From the NCBI GenBank assembly GCA_963751395.1, contig CAVVUC010000001.1:124001-188000 (forward strand): a stretch of DNA of 64,000 nucleotides, in the 5' to 3' direction. Source of the DNA: CAVVUC01 sp963751395 (GTDB lineage Bacteria; Verrucomicrobiota; Verrucomicrobiia; Chthoniobacterales; Chthoniobacteraceae). Position 1 is the stretch's first letter. Each line of letters opens with the position of its first letter. The notes beneath the pieces are model-generated. The model saw nothing but the letters and a program-made list of their open reading frames with translations. It was not told the origin of the DNA and made no database searches. This document shows positions 54,895 through 63,828 of the stretch, piece after piece. Position numbers and translations under genes: made by a program.

Positions 54895-55240
54895 TGTTGC
54901 AAGCAAAGCAGGACAAAAGCGTGGGAGCAAAGCAGGACAGGTTAATGAGGGGCGGGATTGTGGAGGAGCAGGATGGAGAGTTTTCCTTTTGTGGGCGGTG
55001 CGAGGAGGACGGAATGATCGCTGTTTGGGTGGATGCAACGGGTAACGGTTGTGCCTGGAGGACGATCAATACGCAGGCGTTGAGAAGCTAGGGCGATGCG
55101 GCCGTCAGGATCGACGCGGGTTTGAGAGCGGACGCACCAGACGTAGGGCCACCAAGGACACTTTGGGGGAGATCGCATGGCCGAGCGGTTTTCCATGCGA
55201 GCCAGATCCCAAGCGGCTTGCGGGGTGGAAGCCATCTCGC
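54895..55240 (-). pseudogene. fragment of an IS481-like element (transposase C-terminus and one end)
   Basis: The minus strand encodes TPQAAWDLARMENRSAMRS, CPWWPYVWCVRSQTRVDPDG and VTRCIHPNSDHSVLLAPP. This is homologous to the end of the transposase at 59708-60244 (CPWWRFLWSQRSNLRVGDD). The element end has two tandem AAAGCAGGACA motifs and starts TGT at 54895, as does the complete element at 57261. The 5' part is gone. Confidence 0.75.
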
Positions 55241-55339
55241 GGTCTATTGTCCTCTACAGACTGGATCGCCTGACAAATAGTGGTAGGTGCTGGAGTTATT
55301 GGGTCAGTCGCCGCAGCGTTCTATCACGGCGTCTCGCAA

Positions 55340-55654
55340 TCATTGGCATGACCACCCGGCTAACGTGCTGATAAAGTCGTCGTCCAATGCCAAGACTCTC
55401 CAAACCCGCTTGTTATAGTGAGCGCCATTGATCCATGTTTCCGCTGGAAATGGGTTGAAACTCACATACCAAGTATTCGGCAAGGATTTCTGTTTGCGGG
55501 CCTTTTTTTCGAGTCGCGCAGCCTCACGTGGAGTAATTCCCGAAATCATTTTGTATTCCTCCCAGGTGTATGGACAAGCGGCGGGATCAATCTCGAAGCG
55601 GATCGGGTTGAAGATTATTACCGCTGCTATCTCCTCGCGGGACATTGGGGGCAA
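55340..55654 (-). CDS. hypothetical protein
   Basis: 104 aa with a balanced composition: ACPYTWEEYKMISGITPREA, KKARKQKSLPNTWYVSF, and AGW near the end. No family recognised. It may be a truncated host gene beside the mobile unit that starts at 55.7 kb. Confidence 0.45.
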   Translation of the reverse strand: MPPMSREEIAAVIIFNPIRFEIDPAACPYTWEEYKMISGITPREAARLEKKARKQKSLPNTWYVSFNPFPAETWINGAHYNKRVWRVLALDDDFISTLAGWSCQ

Positions 55655-55732
55655 ATTGCCGTTTTGAGATTACGAACTGCGGATGTTGGTTCAAAGTCCT
55701 CACGACTTGAACACCAGACAGCCGGTCTTTCG

Positions 55733-57260
55733 TTAGTCACTTAATGGGAAAATCCCGCGCAAAAAGCGCAGGATTGAGGTGGGTTGAGGTGTGAGATTGG
55801 GTATAATCACGTATTCAAAGAGTTTGCGGGCGGCCAGGATAAGACGACGTCCAATGGAAGTAAGGTAGTATCGGTAAGTATGAGCTAGCTTTTTGATTAA
55901 GTGGTGCTTGCGGAGCCGGCGCAGGATGCGGTTGATCTGGCTGCTGGTCTTATCGGCAAGGACCGATTTCAGGTATTGGTTGCTGATTCCGTGGATGGCA
56001 AACTCGCCCCGCAAGAGGGCGAGCATGACTCTCTGGTCTTCCTTGAGGAAGAGATTAAAGCCGCGCCAGGTGCGGTCCTGCTTGTCGCGCACCGTGCGGC
56101 TGATCCGGTTAAGGTCGTGACGCTGCGGAGTGTCATCCTCCAGCGTCCCGATGAAGTCGAGATAGCGTTCACAGGCTGCGCTCAAGAGTTCCACCACGTC
56201 GCTCAGGCTGTAGATGGATTTCTTGAGCGGAGCCACCTTGTACTCTTCCCGGCCATCCCGGCTGACTACCTTGCGGTAGTGACGAAAGAAAGTGATGTCA
56301 TTGCTCGTCGCCTCGATCCTTAAGACCCGGCCCCCCTTGTCATACATCTTTAAACTCTGCCGTCCGAGCGTGTGCCGGATCCGGGTGCCTTCCACCAGCG
56401 TTTTGAAGTCACTCGTGGCTTCCGCTTCCGGCGAGTAGCGCTTGCTCCAGAACCGGGCCATGTCCGCCACGCGCACCGCCAGAACCGCGCGCCGGCTGAT
56501 CTCTTCGTAGAGGGGTGCCAGCCGTTCGCGTCGCTGGAACACCAGGTCCAGCGAATACTCCACCTGCATCACGCTCCAATGATAACCGCGCGGGAACTTT
56601 TCCACGATCGGACAGAAGCGCGCCGCCAGTTCATGGAATTTCCGCTCCCAGTCAGCTACGGAGAAGCTTTCGGCCAGTTGCTGAGCGCGTTCCCAGTCGG
56701 CGATCTCGATGAACGAGTTGTCGTCCATCTTGAAGGCGATACCCGCCTGCTGGAGTTGCGCGGCCAGCCAATGGTGAACGTTGAAGTAAATCTGCAGCCG
56801 GCACGGCAGCCACAATGGCACCCGCACATACATCAGTCCCAGGTCGGGATCGATCAGGTAGAAGTAGTAGGTCGAGCATTTGCCGGTCTGCATCTTGAGG
56901 CCCGGCTGGTTGGTCTTCGGATTGTGCCACGGCTTGAAGGTCGCGCAGCTTTCGACCACCGAGATGATGTGGACCAGTCCCGGATGAGTGCCACGGCGGG
57001 CGAGCACTTTGGCGACGAGGTCTTCCTTGCGGATGCCCCGGGTGCGCGGGAGATATTCAATCTCCACGCCGGCCTCCCTCGCCAGTTCCACGGCGTTGTC
57101 CCGGAGGCGCTGCCGCAGCGGCTCCGCATACTTGCCGATGTCCACGACGCGGAAGCCCTCCCGGAAAAGCCGCGCATCCATGGCATCGGGATGGGCGATG
57201 TCCATCAGCGTCCCGGTCACCACCAGCCGGTCAAAGCAGCCCAGCACGCCGGCAATCTCC
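55733..57260 (-). pseudogene. 557-aa multicopy-type protein (winged-helix C-terminus), 3' part, interrupted by an IS
   Basis: The intact part encodes about 510 aa: EIAGVLGCFDRLVVTGTLMD, YFYLIDPDLGLMYVRVPLWL, KMYDKGGRVLRIEATSND and a C-terminal winged-helix-like region (SSQINRILRRLRKHHLIKKL). Similar proteins occur as stand-alone repeated genes in diverse bacteria and are often labelled MarR-like. The KMYDKxxRVLRIE block resembles plasmid or phage replication initiators. The first 18 codons (MKTNVGLLGRYDKEIAGV) lie at 60371-60318, beyond the IS. Without the IS the frame joins exactly, so the gene was split by that insertion. Function unknown, probably a mobile-element protein. Confidence 0.7.
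57245..57260 (+). repeat. 16-bp direct repeat, left copy (target-site duplication)
   Basis: CACGCCGGCAATCTCC lies directly before the TGTCGTG end of the IS481-like element. An identical copy is at 60318-60333, directly after the other end. It falls inside the interrupted gene and marks the insertion point. Confidence 0.85.
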
Positions 57261-57597
57261 TGTCGTGGTGCGATCAAAACCGGAAAGGACTGTGCGATCA
57301 AAAGCGGAAAAATTAAGGGGCGCAGTCGAAAGGATTTGGCGTGGCACGAAGCCTGAGCGCATCGTCCGCCTGCTGATGCGGAGGATAGGGCTCTGCGGGG
57401 ACGCAACCTGAGCGCCGACGTCGGCCAGATAAACGGTCGGTCGGGCTGTCACCCGAGATCGGGCGGCGGCCCGGCTAGCCCTGACCGGCATCTGCAAGAA
57501 TGCGTAAAATCCAACCTCCTGCTACAGGTGGCGTGATGAAAAACCACAACTCGCCCGTCGTCTTTCTCCTCCATTCGTCCGCCACCTGTTTGCCCGC

Positions 57598-58179
57598 TTG
57601 CGAGCCGGAGAGCTTTGCGCCGTCGCTCTGGCCGCCGAACTGGGCCTGGGCCTGACCCGCGTTTACGAGCTTCGCGCCAGCTACCTTTTCGCCTGCGCCC
57701 AAGGACGCGCCGACATCCGGCAACCGGAGCTTTCGGGCGGCGACCACCGCCCGGACTGGCCGGCCGACGCGGCCGATCTGGCCACCCGCCTTCTCTGCTC
57801 CTCGCCCCGCTCCTCCTACAGTGCCGTCGCCAGCGAACTGCTCCGCCGCCTCGGCTTCAAAACCAACCGCGCCAGTGTCCGCCGCTGGGCCATCGCCCAC
57901 AAGCTCGCCCCCGACACACGCTATAAAAATCCCGCAAAGCCCGTCCGCCGCTGGCAGGCCCGTGACTACGGCGCCCTCTGGCAATACGACGCCACCCCTC
58001 ATGGCTTCCTCCCCGGCATCTCCAGCAAGCAAGTTCTCCTCAACATCCTCGACGACGCCACCCGCCTGAACACCGGCGCGCACCTCTATCCCTCCGAGTC
58101 GCTCCCCGCCCACCTCGACTTCCTCTCCCGCGCCTTCCTCGCCCACGGCCTGCCGCTCGCGCTCTACGTCGACTACCAC
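57598..58179 (+). pseudogene. IS481-like transposase, 5' part
   Basis: N-terminal helix-turn-helix (AAELGLGLTRVYELRASYL) followed by the integrase core: RWQARDYGALWQYDATPHGF (first Asp) and NILDDATRLNTGA (second Asp region). The frame is open upstream to 57508, so the true start may be earlier. The frame breaks at VDYH where the IS110 element enters. Its continuation starts at 59708, in the same codon phase. Confidence 0.85.
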
Positions 58180-58194
58180 TACTCCGAAAATAGA

Positions 58195-59433
58195 TCAGGA
58201 AGTCATGGGAATGGGGGTGAGTGCGACTTGGTAGCCGAGGTTTTGGAGGCGGCTGGTGAGGCGCGCGATGATCTGCCCTGAATTGCGGCGCTCGAAGTAG
58301 TCGGCACCGAGGTCTTGCCAGATGCTGTCGCGAGAGAGCATGTGGTAGATGCTGACCAAGATGCTGCGGGCCACCGCGATCATCGCCCGCTTTTTGCCCC
58401 GTTTGGAGACGAGCCGTTTGTAGAGGCTTTGCAGATAGGTTTCTTTGGTGTGGGCAGCGGCATGGGCGGCTTCCACCAGGGCGTTCTTCAGCGCCTGGTT
58501 GCCGTGGCGGATGCGGCTGCTGCGTCGCTTGCCTGCGCTTTCATTGTTTCCAGGACACAAGCCAGCCCAGGAGACCAAATGGTTGGCGTCTGGGAACCGG
58601 CTCATATCCGTGCCGACTTCGGCGAGAATGACCTGGGCCAGGCGCTGGTTGATGCCTGGAGTCCCATCGAGCTTGTCGAGGGTGGCCTGGTCCTTTTGCA
58701 GCCGGCGTGCGACCTCCTGGCCGACCTCCTCGATTTGCTCCTCGAAGAAGTCGATGTCGGCCAGCAATTGGGCGATGATGAGCCGGTGATGGGCGCGCAG
58801 CACGCCTTCGAGGGCCTTCTGCAACTGCTCTTTCTTGGCACGCAACCGGCCCTTGGCCAAATCCGACAAGGCTTTCCGATCGGTGCGTCCTTCCAGCAAG
58901 CCATGGAGCATCGCCGTGGCCGAGACTCCGGTGATGTCGCTGACGACACTGGCCAGCTTGATATTCGTGCCTTCCAGGGCTTTTTGCAGTTCGTTGACCG
59001 CTTGGACCCGGCGCCCCACCAGATTGCTGCGGTGGCGGGTCAGTTCGCGCAACTCACGCTGCGCCTGCGGCGGAATGAAACTGCCGCGCATCAGTCCGTG
59101 ACGGAGCAGATCGCCAATCCACTCGGCATCGGCCACGTCGGTCTTGCGACCCGGCACCGCCTTGACGTGCTGCGCATTGACCACCAGCAACTCAAAATGG
59201 CCTTCAAGCAAATTGTAGATGGGCTTCCAATAGACGCCGGTGCTTTCCATCGCGACATGGGTCACGGCGTGGCTCTGCAGCCAGTCGCTCAAGGCCAGCA
59301 GATCGGCAGTCATGGTGCCAAAGCTGCGAGTTTCCCTGGCCGTTTGGCCAGTCAGCGGACTATTCCAGACGCAGGCGACAACGCTCTTCTTGTGAACGTC
59401 GAGGCCGGCACAATGTTCGTAGATAACTTGCAT
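58195..59433 (-). CDS. IS110-family transposase
   Basis: 412 aa. The N-terminal RuvC-like DEDD domain begins CAGLDVHKKSVVACVW and includes THVAMESTGVYWKPIYN and KTDVADAEWIGDL. The C-terminal Tnp domain carries GTPGINQRLAQVILAEVG, WAGLCPGNNESAGKRRSSRI and the serine-recombinase-like catalytic Ser region. It acts with a bridge RNA made from the element's non-coding end. The gene looks intact, and 274 bases of leader precede it. Confidence 0.93.
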   Translation of the reverse strand: MQVIYEHCAGLDVHKKSVVACVWNSPLTGQTARETRSFGTMTADLLALSDWLQSHAVTHVAMESTGVYWKPIYNLLEGHFELLVVNAQHVKAVPGRKTDVADAEWIGDLLRHGLMRGSFIPPQAQRELRELTRHRSNLVGRRVQAVNELQKALEGTNIKLASVVSDITGVSATAMLHGLLEGRTDRKALSDLAKGRLRAKKEQLQKALEGVLRAHHRLIIAQLLADIDFFEEQIEEVGQEVARRLQKDQATLDKLDGTPGINQRLAQVILAEVGTDMSRFPDANHLVSWAGLCPGNNESAGKRRSSRIRHGNQALKNALVEAAHAAAHTKETYLQSLYKRLVSKRGKKRAMIAVARSILVSIYHMLSRDSIWQDLGADYFERRNSGQIIARLTSRLQNLGYQVALTPIPMTS

Positions 59434-59705
59434 GATCAGAGGTTCCTCCAGGGGTTAATGGTTTCAGATTGGAACCGTCCAGCTTTGGAGAATGCCCGGC
59501 AGATGAATACTCTACTCCGCGCGTTCCGCCGCGCTCCTTGCGGAGCGCAGGTTGACGCAATGTGTGGTGCAAAACAGGCATTCCAGTCAGACTCGTTCGC
59601 GGGCTTACATGCACCAAGGGGAAAAACGACTTGTATCCAGGCAGGACGGTTCACGCATAACACTAACCCCATTTTCATGCTGCGTGGTGAACGCAGTTCA
59701 TGGGG
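59434..59705 (-). ncRNA. candidate IS110 bridge RNA region
   Basis: The leader between the element edge and the transposase start has the expected place and length. On the minus strand it contains GAACGAGT (59598-59591), identical to the left target flank plus core at 59713-59706, and ACCAC (59568-59564), which fits the right target. CGGAGTAG (59519-59512) matches the element's right end (58186-58179). A GGAC (59480-59477) could serve as the fourth guide. These pairs occur in the order target-left, target-right, donor-left, donor-right, as in known bridge RNAs. A hairpin GCTCC/GGAGC lies near 59533-59546. Inferred, not demonstrated. Confidence 0.6.
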
Positions 59706-59707
59706 AC

Positions 59708-60244
59708 TCGTTCTTTTTCACCCACACCCCCGACGCCTTCACCCAGCTCGGAGAGGCCCTGCACTTCTACGGCATCGCCCTGCGCTACGCCCCCACGCCC
59801 CAGGCCAAAGGCAAAATCGAACGCCGCCACGACTACTGGCAAAAACGCCTCCCGCCCCTCTTCGCCGCCAACTCCATCCGCGCCATCGAGCCTGCAAACA
59901 CCCTGCTCGAAGCCCTTATCGCCCACGCCAACCACCATGAAGTCCACCGCGAACTGGGCACCACCGCGCAGGCTGCCCACCAGCTCGCCCTCTCCAGGAA
60001 GCACTCCAGCATCCGCCCCGCCCCCGCCTGCCCCTGGTGGCGCTTCCTCTGGAGCCAACGCTCAAACCTCCGCGTCGGCGACGACAGCAAAGTCCCCGTC
60101 CGCAACCTCCGCCTCTCCATCGACGCTCCTCCCCGCTCCAAAGTCGTCCGCTGCCTCCTCCCAGACGGCGACATCTTCTTCCTCAATGCTCCTCCATCGA
60201 AAAACACCCTCCCAACCCTCCTCCTTCACTCGCCTCCCTTCTAA
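59708..60244 (+). pseudogene. IS481-like transposase, 3' part
   Basis: Continues the frame after the IS110 insert: SFFFTHTPDAFTQLGEALHF, TPQAKGKIERRHDYWQKRL (third acidic residue Glu in KIERRH), then AQAAHQLALSRKHSSIRP and CPWWRFLWSQRSNLRV. It ends before the right inverted repeat. Joined to 57598-58179, the transposase would be about 370 aa and intact. Confidence 0.88.
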
Positions 60245-60317
60245 ACACTTCCCAATCAGTAAAATTCTTTCCGCTTTTGATCGCACACACTTTTCCGCTT
60301 TTGAGTGCTACACGACA

Positions 60318-60371
60318 CACGCCGGCAATCTCCTTGTCATAGCGTCCCAAAAGCCCGACATTCGTTTTCAT
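60318..60371 (-). pseudogene. first 18 codons of the 557-aa gene, with the right TSD copy
   Basis: ATG 60371 starts MKTNVGLLGRYDKEIAGV and ends exactly at the IS edge. The next codon (CTG) is at 57244. The 16 bases 60318-60333 are the right copy of the target duplication. Confidence 0.7.
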
Positions 60372-60429
60372 GCAGCCATTCTACACCCCATTGACGCCCA
60401 TGGCACCGGCTACGCTGGCTTAGGCGATG

Positions 60430-60678
60430 TCTGCTGGCGGCAGCCTGCAAGTATTCCATGCCCTTGAAGTCCGTATCGCCGTAACCCAACCGGCAAACTT
60501 CCGCGTCCACATCCAGAACCAAGTGGATCGCACCGGCGGGAAGAAGGTCCATCGCTTCGGCGAGAGCTTGAGCGACTGGGAGGCGGATGCCGGGCGCGAT
60601 GAACACCAAACGCTCTTGCGCCTGCCCGATGACTTGCTTCAAGACTTCATCATCAACACTGATAAACGTGCGGTTCAT
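60430..60678 (-). pseudogene. truncated phospholipase-D-like protein, N-terminus
   Basis: From ATG 60678 the frame encodes NRTFISVDDEVLKQVIGQ, ERLVFIAPGIRLPVAQALA and LVLDVDAEVCRLGYGDTDF. This resembles the N-terminal half of a large PLD-superfamily protein often found beside small regulators. Similarity ends near 60430, where the 557-aa mobile unit starts, so that unit probably cut the gene. The open frame runs on for about 30 unrelated codons. Confidence 0.6.
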
Positions 60679-60795
60679 TGCGCCTTTTTCACAATGTTTT
60701 CTGTGAGTGCAAACGTCTTTGGAGTATTGGCATTCGAGTCGAAATGTAAAGCAGTTATCCCACATGCAGGATAGCGATGCGCGCACTCTTTCCGT

Positions 60796-61005
60796 GTGCG
60801 ACACCAGCTCCGAAAGGAGCTTTCACAATTCCTGCGCAAAAGGCGCGGCGATATGACATACGCGGACTTCGCGCGTAAGGTCGGCTTGTCATCGTCCACG
60901 CTCCAGCGGATTGAGATGGGCGAACAGAATGTCACCTTGGACACACTCCAGCTCATTGCTCAGCGATTGAAATGCAGCGTGATTGAGATTTTTAGGCATC
61001 GCTAG
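60796..61005 (+). CDS. XRE-family HTH regulator
   Basis: 69 aa from GTG 60796. The helix-turn-helix is TYADFARKVGLSSSTLQRIE, followed by MGEQNVTLDTLQLIAQRLKC. It is a single-domain repressor-like protein. It diverges from the truncated PLD-like gene with 117 bases between starts, a usual place for an auto-regulated operator. A -35/-10 pair was not assigned. Confidence 0.85.
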   Translation: MRHQLRKELSQFLRKRRGDMTYADFARKVGLSSSTLQRIEMGEQNVTLDTLQLIAQRLKCSVIEIFRHR

Positions 61006-61044
61006 GAAGGCAAGTGTTGGCGATTGAGTTTCAAATACAGGCGA

Positions 61045-61476
61045 TTATTTCGACTCAAGCCTGAACTCCTCTGGCGCGGGAGGCACAGGCGTTACAGGCG
61101 GTTCCTCTTTTTTGGGTGGTGCGGCGAAAACCAACTGCGCGGGTGCGGTCTGCGGATTCTGAAACAGCGACACTTCCCACAATCCACGTCCGATTTGTGT
61201 ATTGCCGATCTGGATGCCGTCAGGCGTGACTTCGACGGTCAGATTTTTCGCGCTGGCGTAGGTGCGCACCAGCGGGAGGAATTGATCGGGGCGGAAAAAA
61301 CAGACGCCTTCTTCGAGCACGAGGGCTTCGCATCCGCCCTCATCCCCACCCATGTTGAAAACGATTTGTCCGTCTTGCGCGGCCAGCCGAAGCAAAGAAC
61401 CTTGCGCGCTTCTCTTCGCGGTGCCCAGCACCCGCAACATCCGCGAGAGGGCTTTCTTCTCGATGATGAATTTCAT
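61045..61476 (-). CDS. hypothetical protein, possible beta-clamp-like fold
   Basis: 143 aa. MKFIIEKKALSRMLRVLG and LLRLAAQDGQIVFNMGGDEG have the strand-helix pattern of half a sliding-clamp domain, but the length fits no complete clamp. The tail is Pro/Lys-rich (PPKKEEPPVTPVPPAPEEF). It is encoded 13 bases after the Mrr-N-like gene. Function unknown. Confidence 0.5.
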   Translation of the reverse strand: MKFIIEKKALSRMLRVLGTAKRSAQGSLLRLAAQDGQIVFNMGGDEGGCEALVLEEGVCFFRPDQFLPLVRTYASAKNLTVEVTPDGIQIGNTQIGRGLWEVSLFQNPQTAPAQLVFAAPPKKEEPPVTPVPPAPEEFRLESK

Positions 61477-61489
61477 GCGGCGCGCTGCC

Positions 61490-61837
61490 TCAAGCAGGGT
61501 TGGCTTTCAGCCATGCGCGGCCTGCGTCGGAAATTTTCCACAGGCCGCGCGGGGATTTCTTCTTCATGCGGCCATCCTCGTTGACCATGAGGTTGCGCGC
61601 CCATTGGGCGGTGTTGCGCCAGCGGATTCGCTTCGCCTTGGAGGCGTGCGGTTCGTAGTCCTTCGGTTTCAGGAGAGGCTTCATCTTCCTGCCGACACAT
61701 TCAAGCACTTCATCCGTTTTTCCGTGTCCGCCCATTTCCACGAGCACTTCGAGGAGTGGGCGGCAGTAGTCGAGGTGCGGGGTGATTTCGCCGCTCGGCT
61801 TGCGACCGAAGAAGCGTTTGCTCACGATTTGCTGCAC
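61490..61837 (-). CDS. Mrr N-terminal-like winged-helix protein
   Basis: 115 aa. HLDYCRPLLEVLVEMGGHG and WRNTAQWARNLMVNEDGRM, then SPRGLWKISDAGRAWLKAN match the N-terminal wing of Mrr-type restriction enzymes, with no nuclease domain following. It diverges from hsdM and may be a regulator or a relic of a restriction locus. Confidence 0.7.
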   Translation of the reverse strand: MQQIVSKRFFGRKPSGEITPHLDYCRPLLEVLVEMGGHGKTDEVLECVGRKMKPLLKPKDYEPHASKAKRIRWRNTAQWARNLMVNEDGRMKKKSPRGLWKISDAGRAWLKANPA

Positions 61838-61976
61838 TTTGGCGGATGCCGGGGAAGTTATTTCCCCTCAAGTCCGACATCGTCTGGCTTATGAATCTTT
61901 CGCGCGGTCGCAGCCACCATCCACCCGCCAAAATTCCTTTCTTCGGCAGGACTTCCCGCTACAAAGTGAAACTCAC

Positions 61977-62500
61977 ATGGCACAACGGAAATCGGATTTT
62001 TCGGACCACAACGGCGGGACGACCGCGCCGCGCGTCTCTCTCGGCCAGCTTGAATCCCACCTCTGGGAGGCGGCGAACATTTTGTGCGGGCCGGTGGATG
62101 CGGCGGATTTCAAGACCTACGTGTTTCCATTGTTGTTCTTCAAGCGCATCTCGGATGTGCATGAGGAGGAGTATCAGTCCGCGCTGGCGGAGTCTGGCGG
62201 GGATGAGGAATACGCGCACTTTCCGCAGAACTATCGCTTCCAGATTCCCGACGATTGCGATTGGGAGGATGTCCGCACCGTGGCGACGAACGTGGGCCAG
62301 GCGCTCCAGAAGGCGATGCGCGGAATCGAGAAGGCGAACCCGGAAACGCTTTACGGCATCTTTGGCGATGCGGCGTGGACGAACAAAGACCGGCTGCCGG
62401 ATTCGCTCCTGCGGAACCTCATCGAGCACTTCTCCCGCATCAACCTTGGCAAGCAGGCGGCGCAGGCAGACATCCTCGGCCAGTCCTACGAATATCCGCC
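61977..62500 (+). pseudogene. hsdM: type I restriction-modification M subunit, truncated
   Basis: From ATG 61977 the frame encodes the N-terminal helical domain: LGQLESHLWEAANILCG, ADFKTYVFPLLFFKRISDVH, EEYQSALAESGGDEEYAHFP and the later ADILGQSYEY. In full-length HsdM the SAM-binding N6-adenine methylase core follows directly, but here similarity ends at 62500. Only about 174 of some 500 residues remain. No hsdS or hsdR is in view. Confidence 0.85.
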
Positions 62501-62971
62501 TACTTCGATGAGCGCCACGCCGAGAGCGGCGCGACGCTTGTTGTCGCCGAGGGGCGCGAGGCCGGCAAAGTGATCGGGCATGCGGAACACATCGGGCGCT
62601 GCCCGCAATTCGCGCTTGGCGAGGGCGAGGTGAGCGACCGCGACGGCATTAACCGCAAACGCGGCTTCATGGATGCCGTGCGCAGCGAGAGCCGCAGCAT
62701 CGGTCTTGACGGACGATACGCCCGCGTTTCGCGCGTGGACGACGGCAACGGGAGCAGCATGGAAGTCGCAATCCGCGAAGCTGGCAATGAACCCGCCGCA
62801 CCCGTGCGCGAAAACCTCATCGTGAAGGCAAGCAAGCTGCAAAGGCAAAAGGAGCTTTCTGATGAAGAACACGAGATGCAACTCGATCGGGAGAAGGCTG
62901 AAGTCGATCGGATGGAGAAGGAAATTTTCAAATCAAACCCATTGATGGCGGGATGGAAAATATCGGGATGA
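62501..62971 (+). CDS. Mu-like prophage head-region protein, 5'-truncated
   Basis: The frame begins abruptly at the hsdM breakpoint and encodes YFDERHAESGATLVVAEG, FALGEGEVSDRDGINRKRG and a charged coiled-coil-like end (RQKELSDEEHEMQLDREKAE). Its end overlaps the MuF-like gene by ATGA. It is probably the C-terminal part of a phage structural or portal-related protein; the exact family is not recognised. No start codon belongs to it. Confidence 0.5.
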   Translation, partial: YFDERHAESGATLVVAEGREAGKVIGHAEHIGRCPQFALGEGEVSDRDGINRKRGFMDAVRSESRSIGLDGRYARVSRVDDGNGSSMEVAIREAGNEPAAPVRENLIVKASKLQRQKELSDEEHEMQLDREKAEVDRMEKEIFKSNPLMAGWKISG

Positions 62972-63828
62972 ACGCTGATCTCCTTATCAAACCCACGCCC
63001 CACAAGGAAGCCGCCGAGTTCATCGCCTCGAAGTCGGTGGTGTCGCGCGACGTGTTCGACGGCCTGCTGCCCGAGTTGCGGGCGCGGGCGTTTGTGATCT
63101 CCGGCGTGGAGGCCGCGAATGTTGTGCAGCAGATCCGCGACAGGATCGCGGACCATCCGCAGGGCGCGAATTGGGACGATGTAAAAAAGGATCTCATGAA
63201 CGAATTGCATCCCTTCATTCGCAGCGAGGATGACCCGGAAAACACCATCGCCGCAGAAAACCGCGCCGAGCTGCTCATCCGCATGCACGGCTTCCAGGCA
63301 TACCAGGCGAGCGCCTGGCAGGTGATGGACCGGCAGCGCGACGTGTTTCCCTACTGGCAGTATCACAGCATGGGGGACCGCAAGGTGCGCGCGACTCACG
63401 AGGCTCTCGACGGCATCGTGCTGCCGTGTGGCCACGAGTTTTGGAAGACGCATTTCCCGCCGTGGGAATACAACTGCCGCTGTCAAGTGATCCCTATTAC
63501 CCAGGATGACAAAGAGGAGCTGGAGCAGCGCGACAAGAAACGCAACCCCGACAACCGCGACGTGCTCGATGAGGGCGCGCAATAAGAACTGACCGCCTCA
63601 CGCCGCCTCGTGCGCAACGGAGTGACCTACAACATGACCGCGCCGAGCGAGCAGGGAAAACCGGGCGCGTTCCAATGGCATCCCGGCGACCTGCGCCTCT
63701 CGACCGAGGATTTGAAATTCCGATACGATGCGCAGACGTGGGCGGATTTTGAAGCGTGGGCACAGATGACTCGCATCGGCGGTTTAAGCATAACCGTGTG
63801 GGCATGGCTGAAAGGAGCGGCAGCATGA
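62968..63828 (+). pseudogene. Mu gpF-like (minor head) protein with an in-frame stop
   Basis: From ATG 62968 the frame encodes 205 aa with the MuF hallmark MGDRKVRATHEALDGIVLPC and FWKTHFPPWEYNCRCQVIPI, then stops at TAA 63583-63585 after DVLDEGAQ. The same frame runs on without shift (ELTASRRLVRNGVTYNMTAP, AFQWHPGDLRLS, FEAWAQMTRI) to 63828. That continuation looks like the C-terminal domain of the same protein. I read a nonsense mutation or a recoded stop. MuF proteins sit inside the prohead of Mu/SPP1-like phages. Confidence 0.75.

Larger units (their letters stand above)
58178..59707 (-). mobile_element. IS110-family element
   Basis: There are no inverted repeats, as usual in this family. 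The dinucleotide AC (GT on the minus strand) occurs at both edges (58178-58179 and 59706-59707). Removing one copy and the insert restores GACTACCAC-TCGTTCTTTTTC, that is DYHSFFF, in the host transposase. The element has one transposase gene and a long non-coding leader. Confidence 0.85.
57261..60317 (+). mobile_element. IS481-like element, itself interrupted by an IS110 element
   Basis: The ends are inverted: TGTCGTGGTGCGATCAAAAC at the left, and the reverse complement at the right reads TGTCGTGTAGCACTCAAAAG. Each end has a second inner copy TGTGCGATCAAAAGCGGAAA (57291-57310; 60268-60287), identical over 20 bases. A 16-bp duplication flanks the element. Without the 1.53-kb IS110 insert the element is about 1.53 kb, usual for IS481-type elements. 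Confidence 0.85.

Noticed and set aside
58315..59940. 541-codon plus-strand open frame across the IS110 element
   Set aside because: It is antisense to the intact IS110 transposase and crosses the element edge, so it is a chance frame.
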